Assembly: GCA_018399635.1 (NCBI GenBank)
Contig: JAGYOH010000002.1
Span: 1 to 64,000, forward strand
Length of the DNA stretch: 64,000 nucleotides
Source: Clostridia bacterium
GTDB taxonomy: Bacteria > Bacillota > Clostridia > Peptostreptococcales > Acidaminobacteraceae
Reading direction: 5' to 3'
The position numbers were made by a program, and so were the translations under genes. The notes under the pieces were generated by a model that worked only from the letters and a program-made list of their open reading frames with translations, was not told the origin of the DNA and ran no database searches. Each line of letters opens with the position of its first letter. The stretch's first letter is position 1. Positions 61,782 to 64,000 of the stretch are shown here, piece by piece.

Positions 61782-63211
61782 TGTTTTCCTCCTTTTTGAT
61801 AAGCCACCTGAAGGTCATCCAGAATTCCTTCAACCGCTTCTTCACTGCTTCTGGTCTCCAGGGCGAGATAAGCGATATCCGCCCGGGTCATTTCAGTCAC
61901 CTGGTACTGCTTGACGGCGTTTTTCACAAGAGAGGTCCTGATATGGTCCAGATCCAGATCCACCGCCTGGATCAGGGAGGGATGCTCCGGCAGGATGATG
62001 TTCACTCCCGGGACCTGGTCCTTGGGATCACCGGTTTTCACTTCAATGCCGTTGCTCCTGGCAAAGCTCAACTGAGGCTGGATGTGCTTGCCCGCTCCGG
62101 TGTACTCCGTTTCCTGGACCACGACAATGGCCTCCTGGTCCATCTCTCTGGCCAGGCTGAAGGCCGCCACCAGGGAGGTGTTCCCTGCCGGACCTCTCTC
62201 GAGACCCTCCAGCTGGGCCAGGGCCTCGGTGATATAGAAGACCTCTCCCTGGGTCACGCTCAGATAGCGGTCCATGTACCTCAGGGGTCTTGCCGCACTC
62301 CTGGGCACGTCGGTGCGGTCCGGCCAGGTGGTGAAGGGCAGGCCGAAGCCGGTGTGCCCCGTGGTGAAGGACTTCTTGTTGAAGGCGGTGTCACTGGCCA
62401 TGTGCAGGCCGCTGAGGTCCACGCTGGCCCCCACGATCCGGGTATCCAGGGCACCCGCCTTGAGGATGCCCCGGGCGGTTCCGGTGAGATTGCCCCCTCC
62501 GGCGTTGGTGCAGACCACCACCTCGGGATCCTTGCCGTATTTCTCCCTGACCTGCATGACGAGCTCGTAGCCCAGGGTTTCCACCCCGGCGATGCCGTAG
62601 GGAGTGTAGAGGGAGGCGTTGAAGTAGCCCGTCTCCTCCAGGAGGAGGAGAAACTCATAAAAGAGTTCCGGTCCCACGCTCAGCTGGACGACCTCGGCCC
62701 CCAGGGCCTCGCACTTCCTGGCCTTCTCAATGATTTCAGGCTGACCGACGGTCCTCGAATCGTAGGTTTCCTGGACGATGATGCATTTGAGCCCCAGCAT
62801 GGCGGCCTGGGAGGCCACCGCCGCCCCGTAATTGCCGCTGGTGGCGGCGATCACGCCTTCATAGCCCAGCTTTTTGGCGTGGTAGACCGCGGCCGCGGCC
62901 CGGCGGGCCTTGTAGGAGCCGCTGGGATTGCTGGCCTCGTCCTTGATCATGATCCGGGCCCCCTTGCCCTGGGGGGCGACCTTTCTCACCAGGGCCGTGA
63001 GGTTCTTGAGCTCGAGGAGGGGGGTGTTCCCCACACCGGTGGCGGCCTGGATCTTCTGGATCTCCTCCAGGGTGTAGCCGGTTTCCTTCATCATCTTTTC
63101 ATAATCAAAGCCGATTCCCGGCCTTTCAAAAGCCTGGTAATCGAGGCCCACCGCCTTTTTCATGATCTCATTGCGACGGTCCATGACCCCTTGATAGGAA
63201 TTGTCCTTCAC
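61778..63211 (-). CDS. ortB: 2-amino-4-ketopentanoate thiolase, PLP subunit
   Basis: OrtB (477 residues) is the larger PLP subunit of the thiolase that splits 2-amino-4-ketopentanoate with CoA to acetyl-CoA and alanine. The PLP lysine is in SGSYKARRA, and the phosphate loop is TSGNYGAAVASQA. With OrtA (four-base overlap) it forms the complex. Confidence 0.93.
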   Translation of the reverse strand: MKDNSYQGVMDRRNEIMKKAVGLDYQAFERPGIGFDYEKMMKETGYTLEEIQKIQAATGVGNTPLLELKNLTALVRKVAPQGKGARIMIKDEASNPSGSYKARRAAAAVYHAKKLGYEGVIAATSGNYGAAVASQAAMLGLKCIIVQETYDSRTVGQPEIIEKARKCEALGAEVVQLSVGPELFYEFLLLLEETGYFNASLYTPYGIAGVETLGYELVMQVREKYGKDPEVVVCTNAGGGNLTGTARGILKAGALDTRIVGASVDLSGLHMASDTAFNKKSFTTGHTGFGLPFTTWPDRTDVPRSAARPLRYMDRYLSVTQGEVFYITEALAQLEGLERGPAGNTSLVAAFSLAREMDQEAIVVVQETEYTGAGKHIQPQLSFARSNGIEVKTGDPKDQVPGVNIILPEHPSLIQAVDLDLDHIRTSLVKNAVKQYQVTEMTRADIAYLALETRSSEEAVEGILDDLQVAYQKGGKQ

Positions 63212-63516
63212 TTGGCCCCACCTCCGAACAGAATTTTCCTGAGGGTGAAACCCACCTGATGCAGCTCAGGCACGAAATCTCCGAAGGAATGCTTGTAGCT
63301 GGGCTCGATTTCCTCCAGGCGGCCCGACTCGATTCTCCCCGTCAGGGTTTCAACCGTCACCTTTTCTCCGATGGCGGCCTTATCATCCATTAAAAATCCT
63401 TTGACCCACATTTCAAGGGGGACCTGCCGGGTATCCTCGGGCACCTGGGGCGCCCGCTCTTCCTTGGTGAGGATCACGCGATAGATCTTGACCCATTGTC
63501 CTTTGACTGCTTCCAT
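63208..63516 (-). CDS. ortA: 2-amino-4-ketopentanoate thiolase, small subunit
   Basis: OrtA (102 residues) is the small subunit of the thiolase. It opens MEAVKGQWVKIYRVILTKEE and has a beta-rich body with TGRIESGRL. It lies 12 bases after ord and overlaps ortB by four. Confidence 0.9.
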   Translation of the reverse strand: MEAVKGQWVKIYRVILTKEERAPQVPEDTRQVPLEMWVKGFLMDDKAAIGEKVTVETLTGRIESGRLEEIEPSYKHSFGDFVPELHQVGFTLRKILFGGGAK

Positions 63517-63528
63517 CTAAAACCCTCC

Positions 63529-64000
63529 TTACTTCACGTACTTTCTGACGTCCCCCATCATGGCCCTGGGTACCGGAAGGTCCAGCATGGTTTTCAGACC
63601 CGGTTCCGCATTGATCACCTGGGGAATCATGTTGACACACATGGCGATGGTCCCCAGACCGCCGTCCACCTCGGGAGAAATCTGCATGTTGACCTCGGGA
63701 GAGCCCTTGAGGGTGATGTAGTCTCCCGTGTAGGTCTCCTCCATTTCAGGCTCGATCTGCTGGGGATGGATCATGTCGATCTTCACCTCGCCCTCCACGT
63801 AGCCCTGGCCGGTCATATTGACCCCGGCCACGTCCCCGGCCTTGACGAAGGCGTGGGGTGCCTGGCGGTCCACACTGGAAACGATGGGCAGCATCTGCTG
63901 GGCGAAGTTGTCCAGTTCCCAGCCGATGGCCTCGGAAATCATGCCCACGGATTCTCTGAAGCCCACATGCCCCGCCAGAGAACCGTCGGCCATGCCGGCT
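63529..64000 (-). CDS. ord: 2,4-diaminopentanoate dehydrogenase, C-terminal part, cut by window
   Basis: About 157 C-terminal residues of Ord, the NAD(P)-dependent dehydrogenase that oxidises 2,4-diaminopentanoate to 2-amino-4-ketopentanoate, are visible (ending MMGDVRKYVK). The full protein is about 350 residues, so the N-terminal nucleotide-binding domain lies beyond 64000. The visible end reads in frame through position 64000 without a start. Assignment rests on the fit to Ord and on operon order. Confidence 0.88.
   Translation of the reverse strand, partial: AGMADGSLAGHVGFRESVGMISEAIGWELDNFAQQMLPIVSSVDRQAPHAFVKAGDVAGVNMTGQGYVEGEVKIDMIHPQQIEPEMEETYTGDYITLKGSPEVNMQISPEVDGGLGTIAMCVNMIPQVINAEPGLKTMLDLPVPRAMMGDVRKYVK

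Noticed and set aside
1-64000. Mobile elements, phage genes, CRISPR arrays, rRNA or tRNA genes
   Set aside because: No transposase, integrase, repeat-spacer array or recognisable RNA gene was seen in the window.

Overview
The window reads as a chromosomal segment of a strictly anaerobic, high-GC member of the Bacillota (Clostridia-like) that lives by fermenting nitrogen compounds. The evidence is the oxidative ornithine fermentation genes (orr, oraS, oraE, ortA, ortB, ord), a flavodiiron protein, sigma-54 enhancer-binding activators, strong Shine-Dalgarno sites, and a large molybdenum-hydroxylase and purine-breakdown operon. The genus cannot be assigned from sequence alone. I saw no rRNA, tRNA, CRISPR array, insertion sequence or prophage.

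Layout. 1-1030: 5' part of bipA/typA. 1106-6334: a sigma-54 activator divergent from a sigma-54-promoted glutamine synthetase, then a GNAT-nitrilase fusion with its own promoter. 6377-10711 (minus strand): flavodiiron protein, a frameshifted 7TM-GGDEF protein with a structured leader, and an M20 amidohydrolase. 10806-18727: a five-gene peptide ABC transporter behind a second sigma-54 promoter with an upstream inverted repeat, followed convergently by a second unusual sigma-54 activator. 18801-22993: a cell-wall protein (GHL10 fused to amidase_3), a decayed pilin-like gene and a nitroreductase.

23227-40696 is the centrepiece: 15 tightly packed plus-strand genes. They encode two different three-subunit molybdenum hydroxylases, YgeY, a YgeW-type knotted carbamoyltransferase, two fold-type-II PLP enzymes, a hydantoinase, SsnA, a dihydroorotate/dihydropyrimidine-dehydrogenase-like iron-sulfur flavoprotein, adenine deaminase and guanine deaminase. 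The set resembles the anaerobic purine/uric-acid degradation clusters of gut bacteria, but without a recognisable YgfK or a standard diaminopropionate ammonia-lyase. An XdhC-type cofactor protein and an M29 aminopeptidase lie convergently at 40973-42951.

43046-53817 is mixed housekeeping: a lipoprotein hydrolase, a histidine kinase/LytTR/HD-GYP signalling operon, ClpB behind a ribbon-helix-helix protein, a frameshifted LysE exporter and a membrane ferredoxin. 53821-56678: an rRNA methyltransferase, a small membrane protein, MutY and a flavodoxin. 56718-64000: the ornithine operon (ord-ortA-ortB-oraS-oraE-mutL-like-orr), ending in a strong terminator and cut by the window edge inside ord.

Together the genes describe import of peptides, their hydrolysis, and fermentation of ornithine and purines to ammonia, short acids and probably carbamoyl phosphate, with sigma-54 regulators linking nitrogen supply to transport and glutamine synthesis. 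Three genes carry apparent single-base frameshifts in short C/G runs; these may be sequencing errors, decay or phase variation.
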